Shown piece after piece: positions 32,201 through 55,600 of a stretch of DNA of 64,000 nucleotides. Positions within the stretch are counted from its first letter, which is position 1. Each line of letters begins with the position of its first letter. The stretch is from Watersipora subatra (lineage: Eukaryota > Bryozoa > Gymnolaemata > Cheilostomatida > Watersiporidae), in assembly GCF_963576615.1 (NCBI RefSeq), contig NC_088715.1:58246802-58310801 (forward strand), given 5' to 3'. A program made the position numbers and the translations under genes. The notes beneath the pieces were generated by a model. It was not told the DNA's origin. It did not search any database and saw only the letters and a program-made list of their open reading frames with translations.

Positions 32201-33571
32201 ACACATATTGACCAAACTCTATTCCATTTGAAAACTTTAAATCTAACTTGTCTCTTCTTTCTCTCAATTTCTAGATGTAATTTTTTCCATACATTCTGTA
32301 ACACTGTTATACAGATTACTAACACAGATTCCGTAACACAGACTACTGGATATACATGCATTATGCTGTTGCTTGGAAAGATCGAGACACCAACAAAGAA
32401 TTAAGTAAGCCCAGAAGTTATACATACAATGGAACGTACAGATAACAAGCCAAGATGACAAGACCCCTGAAAGCATTCAAAGTCCAACAATTAGAAAGCA
32501 GCAACAAGCTAATTAGGAACTCCAAACTGAGAAGAATCAACCACAGAAGATGAGCTAATCTCACATCAGAAAAACCACCAAGAGAACCACCATTCATTCC
32601 TCTGCCAGCTAACACCGGACATTGACAAAATAACTTGAATATACCATCTCATTTATCTGGTGAATTTCTGATGACATACCCAAAGACAGTGTCCCAAAGA
32701 CAGGGTCCTCCCTCAATGACCCACCTCAGTAACATAAAGACACAACCCTGAACACTTATACATTTACCCTCAGATGAGCCAAATGCCTATAAAAGAGAAC
32801 AATTATAATAGTTCATCCTCTTTTGACATTGACGCCTTGTGGACGTGCAAGACTGAGCTTAAAAGCATACATAGCCACTGGCGTAAGATATATTTCATAT
32901 TACTTAGCTTGTGCTACTTTTTGTTAACTTTGCTTTGATAACGCTTTGATAATGCTACGTTTATGGTCTATGAGAATAAAGAATATTTCTATTACTCATT
33001 AACATCTGAATACTAGCATAGTTTGACTTGCACTAAAGATCTGTGTGAAGTCCTATAAATTGAAATCTCAACTCTTGGCAACCATAAAACAAGGAGGCTT
33101 GCCTTTGAAACAATAATCATAAAAGCAGTCTGGATAAAGCGAGACATCGTAGTTACTAATCCTTGATGTTAGTGAAGTGTTCAAGCGAGTAAATTCTTTA
33201 AATACCACGCATAACAACACTATCCATAAAACCTAGTCTAAATAGCCACCTTAGCTATTTAATAAAAATGACTATCAAGATTTCAAGATGATTTCTTAGC
33301 GTATTCAAAACATTCAAGCTGTTCAGTTTTGAAAAGTTTAATATGCGGGATCTTGTCTGCCTATCGCGACAAAACGCAGCTTGAAATGACATAAATAGAG
33401 TCGCTTCGACGCAACAGTTATCAAATTAATTGGTTAGTTATCAGAACCGATCAAATTGATTCGCTAGCTGTAATGGCCAGTAAGGTTGTTTACAAAATTC
33501 GCTGCCGGGTTGCCATTCAATGACAGGAAAACTTGAGACGGGCGCATTGTTATTTTATTCAAGTGTAAAGA
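29214..33571. other. Intergenic DNA between divergent GPALPP1 and PSMD7
   Basis: No exon was recognised in these 4.3 kb. The sequence is AT-rich with scattered short open frames. A possible LTR-like stretch near 32780-32990 (cctataaaagagaac, gagaataaagaatattt) could not be confirmed. Promoters of both genes should lie at its two ends. Confidence 0.45.
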
Positions 33572-44690
<11,119 letters not shown>

Positions 44691-44841
44691 GAAGGAAGCG
44701 CATGGTTGTACCATTGTAATTATTGTATAATGTAATGCTAATTCAGACATAACTTTTTGAGTATTTGAGTAGTTAATATCATTGTTTTTATCATGATACA
44801 TGGGCAAGAGGAATGGATTAAGTGTGGGCAGTGAACACTTC

Positions 44842-44847
44842 AATAAA
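44842..44847 (+). terminator. PSMD7 poly(A) signal
   Basis: AATAAA lies 152 bp after the PSMD7 stop codon, followed by gttctgctctaacc. It is the first canonical hexamer downstream. Confidence 0.75.
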
Positions 44848-46285
44848 GTTCTGCTCTAACCATACAAATATATTCAGATGTCCTCTCTTAAATTGGGTTT
44901 CAAGGTTGTATTCTACGCAATCATATAATGTTGCTATTCTGGAGACTTGTTTCAGATATGTTGTTTTTTTGCGTTATTTGTAATAAGCAACGCTTGTTTT
45001 AGCTTTGGAAATGTGCTTATATCCGTTGAAAACATTTGTAGGAATGAAGTAGCATAAATTCCTAGATAGTTCTCATATCTAGAAATTTATCAATTCTAGC
45101 AGTTTTAGAATTTCAACTACTTGTAGTAGCATTAGTTTTGGACATTTAGTTCCCTTTTCTACTAATAATTACTAAGATTCAATACAGCAACAGTGAAGCG
45201 ACGCCTGGGTGTGCCAGTGTCTTAGCGCTACGCTGGACTGACATACAGGTCATGTTTCCATAAGGCGCTAGCTATAGTAGAGGGATGGTTGTGCGATGCC
45301 TTATGTCGTCGAGGAATATTGTCTGCATATGAAGCAACAGAAGAGCAAGACCTAAAGGTCGCTAATGTTGTTTCCAGGATGCAAAGTTGGCGCATCTCAG
45401 AGTGTTTTTCTTTCAAACGGCCACACTGACTCACCGCAAAATGGTAGCCACACGGCTGTTTCCGTGATGGCATCACTGCGTCAGATTGTTGTAGGAAAAC
45501 TTCACAAATACTTCCGCAATCAACAGTAATTGCCAACCTGCTCTCTATAATCAACAACTAGAAGGCGTTTCAAACAAATATCATTAAAAATGTTGAATTT
45601 TTGTTTTGTTCTCAGCTTCATTTTAACAACAACAGAGGAACTTTTGTCATCTTACTGTTGATATAACATTAGTTTGCTGTAGTATCACCAATTACTGATG
45701 TTTTACTTTTAAAAAGCTAGCAATTTTATTACACATTTAGAAGACACCACATTCCTTATGAGGACTGAAACAAGTTAAGTATTTCAGTGGTACATACAAC
45801 AAGTATAAATAGTTATTCTTTCATATACAAAATGTTTTATGAGTGCAGATACTAGGTGTATGTTAAATTGTAGACACAATGAATGAATGAGTGAAAGTAA
45901 CAAGGCCTGTGTTAGTTCAAATGTGAATTCTCTTGTTAGTTTATCAAAAATGCTTGATGTAATTTACATTTATTATGCACTAGCAAGAAATGATTTGTAA
46001 CTCAATATTTTATGCTTCTAGAAGGATAAAGGGGCCAAATTTGTTTTTTATTAAACCTAAAAGTTAACTTGGATAGTTCTTCACATAGTTAAATATCTGG
46101 TTAAATATTAATTTTGCAGAGTTTAAGATTGGAAGGATGGGAAGAATAGAGTGGAAAACTTAAAAGTTAACAAAACGGATGATCAGTACATATATGTATT
46201 TTTTTATTTTCTAGTAAGCCGGGATAGTTTTATGATACATAGCTAAATATCTGATAAAATATTCGCTGAAAGTCCAAGATATAAA
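44848..46285. other. Region between convergent PSMD7 and the NHL-like gene
   Basis: No exon was recognised. An open frame of 109 codons (minus, 45228-45557) has no family features. TTTATT at 46203 (plus) would be a minus-strand AATAAA for the NHL-like gene. Confidence 0.45.
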
Positions 46286-46287
46286 TC

Positions 46288-46321
46288 ATAGGAGGAATAT
46301 AGGAACCTATATTCCTCCTAT
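46288..46321. repeat. Perfect 16-bp palindrome arms with 2-nt loop
   Basis: ATAGGAGGAATATAGG, aa, CCTATATTCCTCCTAT. It lies 28 bp past the stop codon of the NHL-like gene, so it would be a strong hairpin in that gene's 3' UTR. Confidence 0.9.
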
Positions 46322-46349
46322 CGTCTATAACCTATTCTCTTTGATTTAG

Positions 46350-46650
46350 TCACTCGATCTCCATATATTCGTGATATACCTCCTCATTTTTTGGTGCTGT
46401 GGTAATTCCTTCTGGGATCATAGAAATTCGATTGTCAGAAACTAAAAATCTGTTGTCCATAGGATCCACTTTAAACATCGACATCATCTCGCTTTGGTTT
46501 CTTAAAGCAATTCCGAAGTTAGATCCCTTTGTTTTAGGGTAAATAAAGCTACCCTCAGCAACTCCCGGATGCCTGTAATTTGATGATGGCCGAGGCTCTG
46601 GCATCTCTAATATGTTAGGCTCACTTGCTTGTGGTGCAGTTTTATTTCTT
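46350..46650 (-). CDS. NHL-like gene, last exon (cytosolic tail)
   Basis: Acceptor tttttgtag. Encodes RNKTAPQASEPNILEMPEPR, then YPKTKGSNFGIALRNQSEMM, and ends EEVYHEYMEIE with TGA at 46352-46350. The tail is polar, with tyrosine-containing acidic motifs at the end. Confidence 0.85.
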
Positions 46651-49600
46651 CTACAAAAAAGAGAAGTGTTAGCTCAACTTTCAATCGGTAAGGGTTATCA
46701 CTAAAAAAACTGACTTCCACTGAATGTAGGTCCTGGTGGGCTTGCTACTAGCCTGTCTTGACAAGCTATTGTTTTTGCGTAGTTGTCCCCCCCCCCGTCG
46801 AGCGGCGAGCAACAACAGCTTGTCACAAGACGTACTGCACCTGATGCATCAGCTGCACTTATAGGGAGTTGTTCTCTTCCGTCTACGCGGCTTGCCCGCG
46901 ATGTTATGTCGGTCGCTCCATTGGTAATCATAACGGATTTCACGCAAAAATTTATGTATAAAAAAACAAGATTACAACGTTTAACTAAAAACCAGTTTTT
47001 GTGATAAACTTTAGTAAAACTTAAGAATGAAATAAACCTAAAATAAAATCCATTAGAACAAATAAAACTGACTGATACAAAAATAGAAATAAAACTGACT
47101 GAGCGCACAAATAACGACATGTTTAGTCGCTGTTCTTACGTAAGTTCTCAAGTTCTACTAAAGTTTACCGCAGAGACTGGTCGCTGGTTAAACGTTATAA
47201 TCTTATTTTTTCTACATAAATCTTTGCGCAAAATTCGTAATGATTACCAATGGAGCGACCGACATAACATCGCAACCAAGCCGCATAGACGGAAGAGAAT
47301 AACTCCTTATAAGTGCAGCTGATGCATCAGGTGCAGTACGTCTTGTGACAAGTGTTGTTGCTCGCCGCTCGACGGGGGGACAACTACGCAAAAACAACAG
47401 CTTGTCAAGACAGGCTAGCTTGCTACATGCATTGTATTGCGCTGAGCCTGGCCTCATATGTTGGTGTTTGTTCAGGGTGGTTCGCATGCCTAATGTCTCT
47501 TTGAATATGTGTTAGATCTCTTTGGAGAGTGACCTTTTATAGGTTCGGTATGTTGAGTATTTTGTTTTATTCTGGTTTGGCCAATGTATATTCTATCGAT
47601 ATAACCTTTTGAGTTTAGAATAACAGTTCGGGAGGTTTTTTGCATTTAGTCAGTTTGCCATCATTGAACCACGTCATTTTGCCATCAAGTGCTGCCAATG
47701 GTTAAGTCAGTCGTAACGTTTGCACCTGACCACAAGACATTTAAAATTGCATTCATCGTTTGAACAGGTAATAATCGTTTTCATGCTGAGTGTCATATTA
47801 TAATTACTATGAGACAATATATGGTATTCTGTTACTAGTTCCCAATGTAGTTTGCTAGAATCACGCCATGTTTGACTTTCAACTCTTCAAGTTTCACTCT
47901 ACCATTCATCCTAGTTATACCCTATGAAAGGAGGCATCTCTAACATTTCTTTAATGGTAACATATCATGAGGGTAACTGCCCGAAATAATCTGTTAGCAT
48001 ACAAAAGGGAACTTTTCAATTTCCCTCAGACAGTTTGTAAACTTAGATCAATTAAATACATGTTTAGGCAGAAACTCAATGATTTATTCTGTTTCTAGCA
48101 AGCAGAACAGATTATCATCTCAGTTTTTTGTAGTTAAAAACTGATTTAGTTATTCTAGTCTACATTAACATCTGTTTCAAAAAGTAATGCTCATGTTGGG
48201 CAGAACAAGAATACAGAATGCCACTAACAGAAAAGTTTAAATCCATCTTCATAAAAATAAGACAAGGGAAATATACTTGCCTGTCGCTCTGTGCCAAGAG
48301 TACTGAAGAAATTTATAAATAATTTCTTTCCTGTTGGTTTAAAAAATATATGTGATGTCAATATACATACTATCCGGGTTGCCACCTAGATTGGTTCTTA
48401 CCAACCGATCATAAATTGAGTATCACATAGTATACATTGGAGTTGTGCTCTCAATGACATGTATAAGCTGTAGACTGTAGAGCTTGAACTCAAGGTCAAA
48501 TATTTTGGATTACAAACCGAGAATAAAAGATAACACAAATATAAAAATATGCATGTAAAAAACAAAATTGATATTCACTCCTGGCTGGACATCATCGACA
48601 CCTCCTTCAAGTGTAGAGTGTTTAAGCATTTTCGCATCAGTATTCTAAAATCAATGCCTGTACAGGGGAATCTCTTCTTACGAAAGATTACCTACAAAGT
48701 TTTTAAGTTCCGAAACATCCTTTGCTAAAAATTTTGCTTTGGAAAAAGCTGTTTTTTGATACGAAAGGTTGTTTGTATCTTGACCGTTTGCTTACAATGA
48801 GTGTTACAACACATCTCACACAGTTTCATTTGCTACCAAAAATCAATAAATGACAAGTGTTTTGTTTTCGATTGTTGTATAATTTGGAATTATCGCATGC
48901 TGAGTAGAACAATTTTTGTTTCTAGTGAGTCAAGATCTGTGTTTTCTGAATGATAACACAGTTGTCACTATGCTCCAATGTGAATGAATCTTTTTATTTG
49001 CATTGTTAATAACATTCATTCTGAGTAAAACAAAACTAAGATAATATTTGAAAACTCAGCTTTTTTGACCACCCTCCTTTAACTCCCTACTCGTCCCTTA
49101 GCCTCTTCTAGACGACCAACCTCAATGGTAAATAAACACACCGTTCGTAGTTGTTTTTTTTTCTGGTCTTTCTTTTTTCAATGTGTATTTTTTATTTATT
49201 ACATAGTAATATAATTCTAACAAGTATTTATTATGGGTTTCAACCAGAATGTGTATTTACAATTGATACAAATGTTTTATCGAGTTTTGTGAAGGGCTAA
49301 ATGGATTAAGACATTTACATAGTAAAAAAAGGTTTCTATTTCTAAAATTTTCATTTATAAAACGGCTTCCGGAGTGAATTAACGTCGTAAGTAGAGGTGC
49401 CACTGTACTAGTAAAAGTCATAAGAAACTAGATTTGACTCACTTTGCTGCCTTTGCCATTTGTACTCTTATCAGGATGTATAAGTTGAAGATGACGAACA
49501 ACCCCACCGTGACAGCTATCCCGATGAACGCATCAAGGTTTAACCCTAAAATGGTCAAAGCGGGCATGCTCTTCAGCGTGACCTTTTTTATGCCTGGCTT

Positions 49601-52600
49601 CTTCACATTCGCCTTGTCGCCGATTATGAGGTTTTTTTGAATTATGTGCACGCTCCATGGGCCTAAAATATGCCATAGCAACTGACGAATTTACTAACAT
49701 GCTCGAAATAATTTTATAAAAAATTATTTTTTAGTGCTTTTTCTTCTAACTATTTGTGTATATTGTAACAAGTTTTGAATTTGCATCGTCACTAAATGGA
49801 AGAAGCTATTGACTGAATTTACCAAAAACAACCACTTTCGATCATTTCTAAAAGATTTACCCCATAAAATGAACATGTCTCCATGGCCTGTTTACATTCA
49901 GCACAAATTACACTCAGGTAATCCGTGTATAATGAACGATTGTGATCAAAAATAATTTAGAAATATATTAAAGTGTAAAAAAACTAGGTTTGAACTCAAC
50001 AATTGAGTAGATCATGCTTTACTGCCATTCAATAATATTCTTTAACTTTACCCTTATATTCTCCTGGCACCTCACTACTACTAACATAGTAGTCAAGCTG
50101 ATGCTTCTCCTCAGTATTGACAAGCCGAAGTTGGTGCTTAAAACTGTCACCCAGGACTATCACCGTGTCATTTATTGCCAAATTGGTTGCATAAAGGTTT
50201 GCTAGTGGGTGCACATGGGTACTCCCGACTAGTTGCTCAAGCAAACAGCCATCAAACTCTTCTAGCTGCACATGGATCTGTGAACAGAAGCTCAGCTGCT
50301 GCTAATATGAACTTGTGACAATAAACTAAATTTACACATACATGTTAAACTACTCCGGCAGCGTTACTTCACTACTTAAAAAGTTTGTACCTAAAGTGCT
50401 GATTGGAAAATTCAGACAATATAACAACAATATATAACATTTATTCACGCTAAAGTTTTCACACGAAGAAACAAAATAGATACAATGCACTCGCTAAACG
50501 ACTTTACATGAACTGGGCAGGGAGAAAGAGTGGTAGATACTTGGCGTCAGTTTTAGGAGCGAGTGAGTGTGGCTTGAGAATGGTTTTTATCTTTTTCTTT
50601 CCAAATTAGTTTTTGGGTTAAATCCGTTATGGTTACCTATGGAGCGACCGACATAACATCGCAGCCAAGCTGCATAGGCGGAAGAGAACAACTACCTTTC
50701 AGTGCAGCTGATGCATCAGATGCATTGCGTATTGTGACAAGCTGTTGTTTTGCTCACCTTGTTTGACGGGGGACAACTCCGCAAAAACAACAGTTTGTCA
50801 AGGCAGGGTAGCATGGAGTATACAGTATATGAAAACGTCTCTGATCGATATGCCGTTCTAGCTCAGCGGTAGAATGTCCGGATAAGGATCTTGTCGACAT
50901 GCGTTCGATATTTGATGTGAGTTTAAATCCCCCGGAACATGGAATTTTAGTAGCTATAGCTAAAATACCAAAAACTGATGAAAAATATATATACAGAAGA
51001 TACTGTATATAGATATATTAATTTTTCTCAGTTTTTCAATGCATATTTATTAAGAGATCTTTGAAAAGTTGGAGGTAAAGTAAGTAATGTGGTGGCATTG
51101 CTTGGTAGTGTGCTCATGTTCTTTAGAAAAACACACCACCAGGACTAGTTTTTATAAGCTACCTTGGGTGGTCCTAACACTTACCAAGGGCTTCTTGTGG
51201 AACTGTCAGATTAATCCAAAGGAATTCATTTTGCACCACATCTAATCTGACAGAGCCGGGTAGCCATTTAATTTGCCAAATGTGCAAACGACAGAGATAG
51301 ATCTTTAATGTGATTATGCTGTCAGTGTGGTACACAGGGCCTCCAAGTTTTGGTCTAGATTCAAACGACCCAGCAATTTAGGGTTGAAATCTTGCTGAGA
51401 GCTTTTTGTCAGATCAACATTAAGCAGGGCTCGAAACACCAACCCCATGGTTGATAGTCAAAGACGTCACCCACTAGGCCACCCTGACGCCTTTTAAGGT
51501 AGTTAGTTGGAGGTAAGTTAACAGATTTATTGCATCCAAAAGGATTAATCTGTGAGCCTTCCTGTTTCTCATGTGCTTTCTTTCCATACTCCATGGAACA
51601 GGAGAGAAAACAATCTGTATTGAAGCATTCTATTGACATATCCAACCAAGCACAGTTTGAAGAACTTCAACTTACTGACAATGTCGTCCAGAGCCAGTAA
51701 TCCTGAACCTCTCCTCATTTGTCATCAGGTCTTCCCGGGCCTTACCGAGAATGAAACGGGTGTTGAAGGTGAAAAGTAGTTAGATTCGACTGTTGTTGCT
51801 GAGATGTTGCCACAGTCTCACACCATAAATGAGGATAATCAGAGAACAGGACAGGTTTCATAAATATGAACTGCAGTACGAAAACTGATAATCTGATCTT
51901 TTTAGACTTGATTAGTCAGGCAACCTAAAGTAGTTAATGTTTTTTTGCTTCTTTTTAAGTTGAAGAAGTTACTAGCATCATAGGTCAGCAGACAAACGCC
52001 TGTGTTTGATGACAAAGTGGAGTGTAGTACATAGGAGACATAAGATGAGTAGAAAATGATTGCCTTGTTTCTGACCTCTCAGGATAGAAAAACTGTCAAA
52101 CAAGTCACTATTGAGCTGGACTCTGGCTTGCATATCATCGTGAAACGATTGGATAAAAGTGAGCTGAGTTGATAGACAGTCTGCGTTAGCTAAGACTGAA
52201 TGTGGAGATGCTATGCCCACCAGGTCAAGGCCCTTGTAAGGCATGAAAAAAACAGGATATTTGTGAGCCTTTAGTCCCGAGAGTTTTTTGTAGGTAACAA
52301 ACTGCAAAGATCATATCAGTAGTTGAGGATTGGACTCTGAAGCAGTATTGAAACTCAAAATAAATAGTCTCTGCTAATTGGTGAAAGCAAATGAGAAAAT
52401 TTACTGCATGAACGCTCTTACTGACACTTATTAGAGAAGGTCAGAGAAATACCACAGTAGTTGTTGCAGTCTTATTTTCACCTTTATTCTTGTATAGAGT
52501 TGTCATTTTTGTGTTCCGAAGTGTTGAGGATCAGGTTTAGAAGTCTATGATTTACTGATAAGAAGCGAGATACTCAGCTAGGGATTCCACAAATGTCTTA

Positions 52601-55600
52601 ACAACTCTGCTGGAACTTCATCATCACTCCTGCTTTACCAGAGTGAAGACTATTGATGGTCTTGATGATTTCATCTGAGTGGGGGTTCATTAAGGCTATA
52701 GTAAATGATGTTTCAAGTCATCAATAAAAGGGCAATTAACAATGCCTTCGACAATGTAGAGCTCGCTGTAGTGCTCAATCCGTCAGTAAAGATTTTATGT
52801 TTGGTCCTCAACTAGAGTCCCATCTTGTTTTTTTGAGAAAACTCAAATTAGACAGTTGGAACTTTTGCAGTTTCAATGGCTACAACAATTCTTTGTTTTG
52901 TCCAGAGTCTCGTGTTGTTTTAATGCAAAGATAGAGAGAGAAAGAGAGGGAGAGAGAACTCATAGACATACTTTCTTACAGCAAGTTGGGCATCAGGTTT
53001 TGCTGATCAGTAGTCTGAGAGTGCTCCTTTAGTTTGTCTAAGAATATAAGGCATGGTTCATGCTTTTGTTTATGTACAGGCTCTAGAGTGTGACATAATT
53101 GCTGTACCAGTTGATACTGACGCTGCCTCAGACTGTATCGAGGGCTGCCTGGTGAATGACACTTTTTAGGTCATTTAAATAGGTGTCCTGGGTTATTGGT
53201 TGTCTTGACATTGAGAAGTTTTGTTTCGAGAGAGCTCTACAGTACTGCTTGTTGCATCATAGCTTTACATTTATCTATTTTCTTTGCATGTTGATATTGA
53301 GGATGGATGATGACCATGGTTGAAGTCTTATCAACAATATAATAAGGTTGAGATCTGATTCCTAGTCTGAACTATAGTAGGTATGAGTATTCAAAACTTT
53401 ATGCTTGTGTTGTTGGCCTATCATCACAAAGTTTTGCTGCTGCCAAGTCCTATAGCGGGAAGTGACACCAGAACATCATTCTATACAGCTTTCCAAAAGA
53501 AAATATGTTTGCGAGACAAAGAATGTTCCTAGAGCACAGCTCCAGAAAGCGCTTGTTGATGTCATTTATCTTTCCTACTCCAAAACCACCGAGATATTTT
53601 GGCCAGTTGGCATCGTAAGCACCAAGTCTAGGATTCATGTCTCTAAAAAGAATTATTTTTATTGGGTTCGTGGCTTGTTGTATTGTATCTACAACCTGAC
53701 AGTGAAATCATTTTTTATCTGCGGGTGGTTTTTTATCTGCAAGGGTCAGTGCATTTGCCTCGATCATTCTGATGCTGCCTTGCTTTGCATTAATCTGTAT
53801 GACTGAAATAACATATGGCAGTTGAATGCTAAATACGAGATGATTAACCACAGCAAAACCAGTTCCATAGATGTATATGATTTATCAAGAGCCTGTCTAA
53901 CTTAACAGAAGGTGTCTACAGCTTCTCTTACAGTGCAGGATCTGGCGAATCAAGTTTCCTTGAGGGTCCCAATAGATACATGTCAACGGGAAAGCTTGGT
54001 GTCATTGATAGTGGTTTTCCTGAGTTCAGTAGATCTGGAATCGAAATCATTTGTCTGTATTCATTCTAGTCATCATGAGATATTAATGTGTGCTTTTTGT
54101 GGTGAGTTTGAAGTAGGAACATCGTAGCACCTCCTCTAACGCACTGTAGGTGAACTGGAAGACTTTGCTGACCAGGGTTTACTTGGTTTTGGCAGGTGCT
54201 AGCTACCATAAAACTACAAGGTCATTCCTATTCTATTCTCGTCTATACTCTACTTTTCTTTACTCTAGATTTCCGGCACAACATCATTAGCACCATAGCT
54301 CAATGTTCATACCCAGTTACCATCCAACTCTGGGAGTTTGTTCCCTCATGGACTCATAGTGGCAGCTCTCTTTTGAACTTGACAGTGGCTGCTAAGTTAG
54401 TACAAAAAGATGCCTCCATGACTGTTTAATCTTTCTCAGATGGTCCTATTCCTGATCAAGAACTTCTCTACATGGACACAACAGTGATTCAGAGAAAAGG
54501 CTCAGACCGTACATCTGCAGTCACAGGTTCAGAGACTGCCAGCAGTGCAAGCATTGCTTATAAAAGCTGGGATTTAGCTAAATTTTATTACATGACTGTT
54601 GATTGCTACCACTTCACTCACCTTTCCCTAAAGTTATGTACTCACTAATTTTGCTAGTTTCAGCCAGGGGTGGTTCTCTAGCCATTAATTTTTAAAAAGA
54701 TCTAGCCCACATGGCAGTGGGATGTCATAGAACAGGTTGTATTGGCTGAGATGATACCAATAGCAGGTCTTATATCTATACAGTTAGTAATTGACTACTA
54801 TGAGCTAGTAGTTCTATCAGTCAGTTATACAAGTACATGGACAAAACGAAGTTATATACAATGATTCAACCTGTTCCTCAAACCCTTGATTATACATGAT
54901 GCAGCCTAATTTTGATTAAAAAGAACTCAAATCAGCTCAAGTATTTGTTTTGAAGTGACAAAAAACTCTCAGCTCGCTCCCTTCTCTTGAAGGCTGGTTC
55001 TCGTTGTATTTTCATATGTTGGTGCTAATCAAGCAATACTTCTTGTATTGACGACGACATTGTTCAGACTATCACAAACTCATCTGCGTCCACATCAGCG
55101 AATGGTTGGCGGCACAACACTCTCATTACGCGTTACGATGAAATACTCGTTCTAAAGCAAATGAACTTGAAGAAAATATTCCGTGACAGCCAATCACTAT
55201 CGCTGAAATAGTGTACATTACACAGGTTGCCGTAGATGCTCAGCAAACTATCGGGACAGTTTAACGAGTGCAATCGTTCTCGACGTATTCGCTTTGTCTC
55301 GACAAATAACGGCCGAGAAGTCAACGCCGACATACAATGATATAGCGTGAACCAACCTTGACTCTAGGAAGCCGACAGCGGACTAGATGAATAAAATGCG
55401 TTTGTTGAAGAATGATTTTAGTCAGCAAAGACAAAGAAATTAGTTTGAATCATTGTATATAGCTTACAGGAGATATGGTAGATTACCTTGAAAATCGCTG
55501 ACGTGGCAGAGTCCACTTTACCTTGGACACCATAAACAGAATCTCCGGTTCCTCGAGCCAGTGCCACCCAACGTTGATTATTTGGCAAAGTAGCGCATGA

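Noticed and set aside
32780..33000. Possible solo LTR (tataaaagagaac, agaataaagaatat)
   Set aside because: No TG...CA borders, no target duplication and no second copy seen in the window.
45228..45557. 109-codon minus-strand frame between convergent genes
   Set aside because: No recognised domain and no splice or conservation support; probably chance.
50847..50940. Possible tRNA gene: gttctagctcagcggtagaatg with agtttaaatccccc
   Set aside because: The A-box-like part is good, but the acceptor stem does not pair well and the B box is off consensus. More likely a tRNA-derived repeat remnant.
53462..53806. 114-codon plus-strand frame
   Set aside because: Antisense of the LINE endonuclease remnant, whose motifs read on the minus strand.
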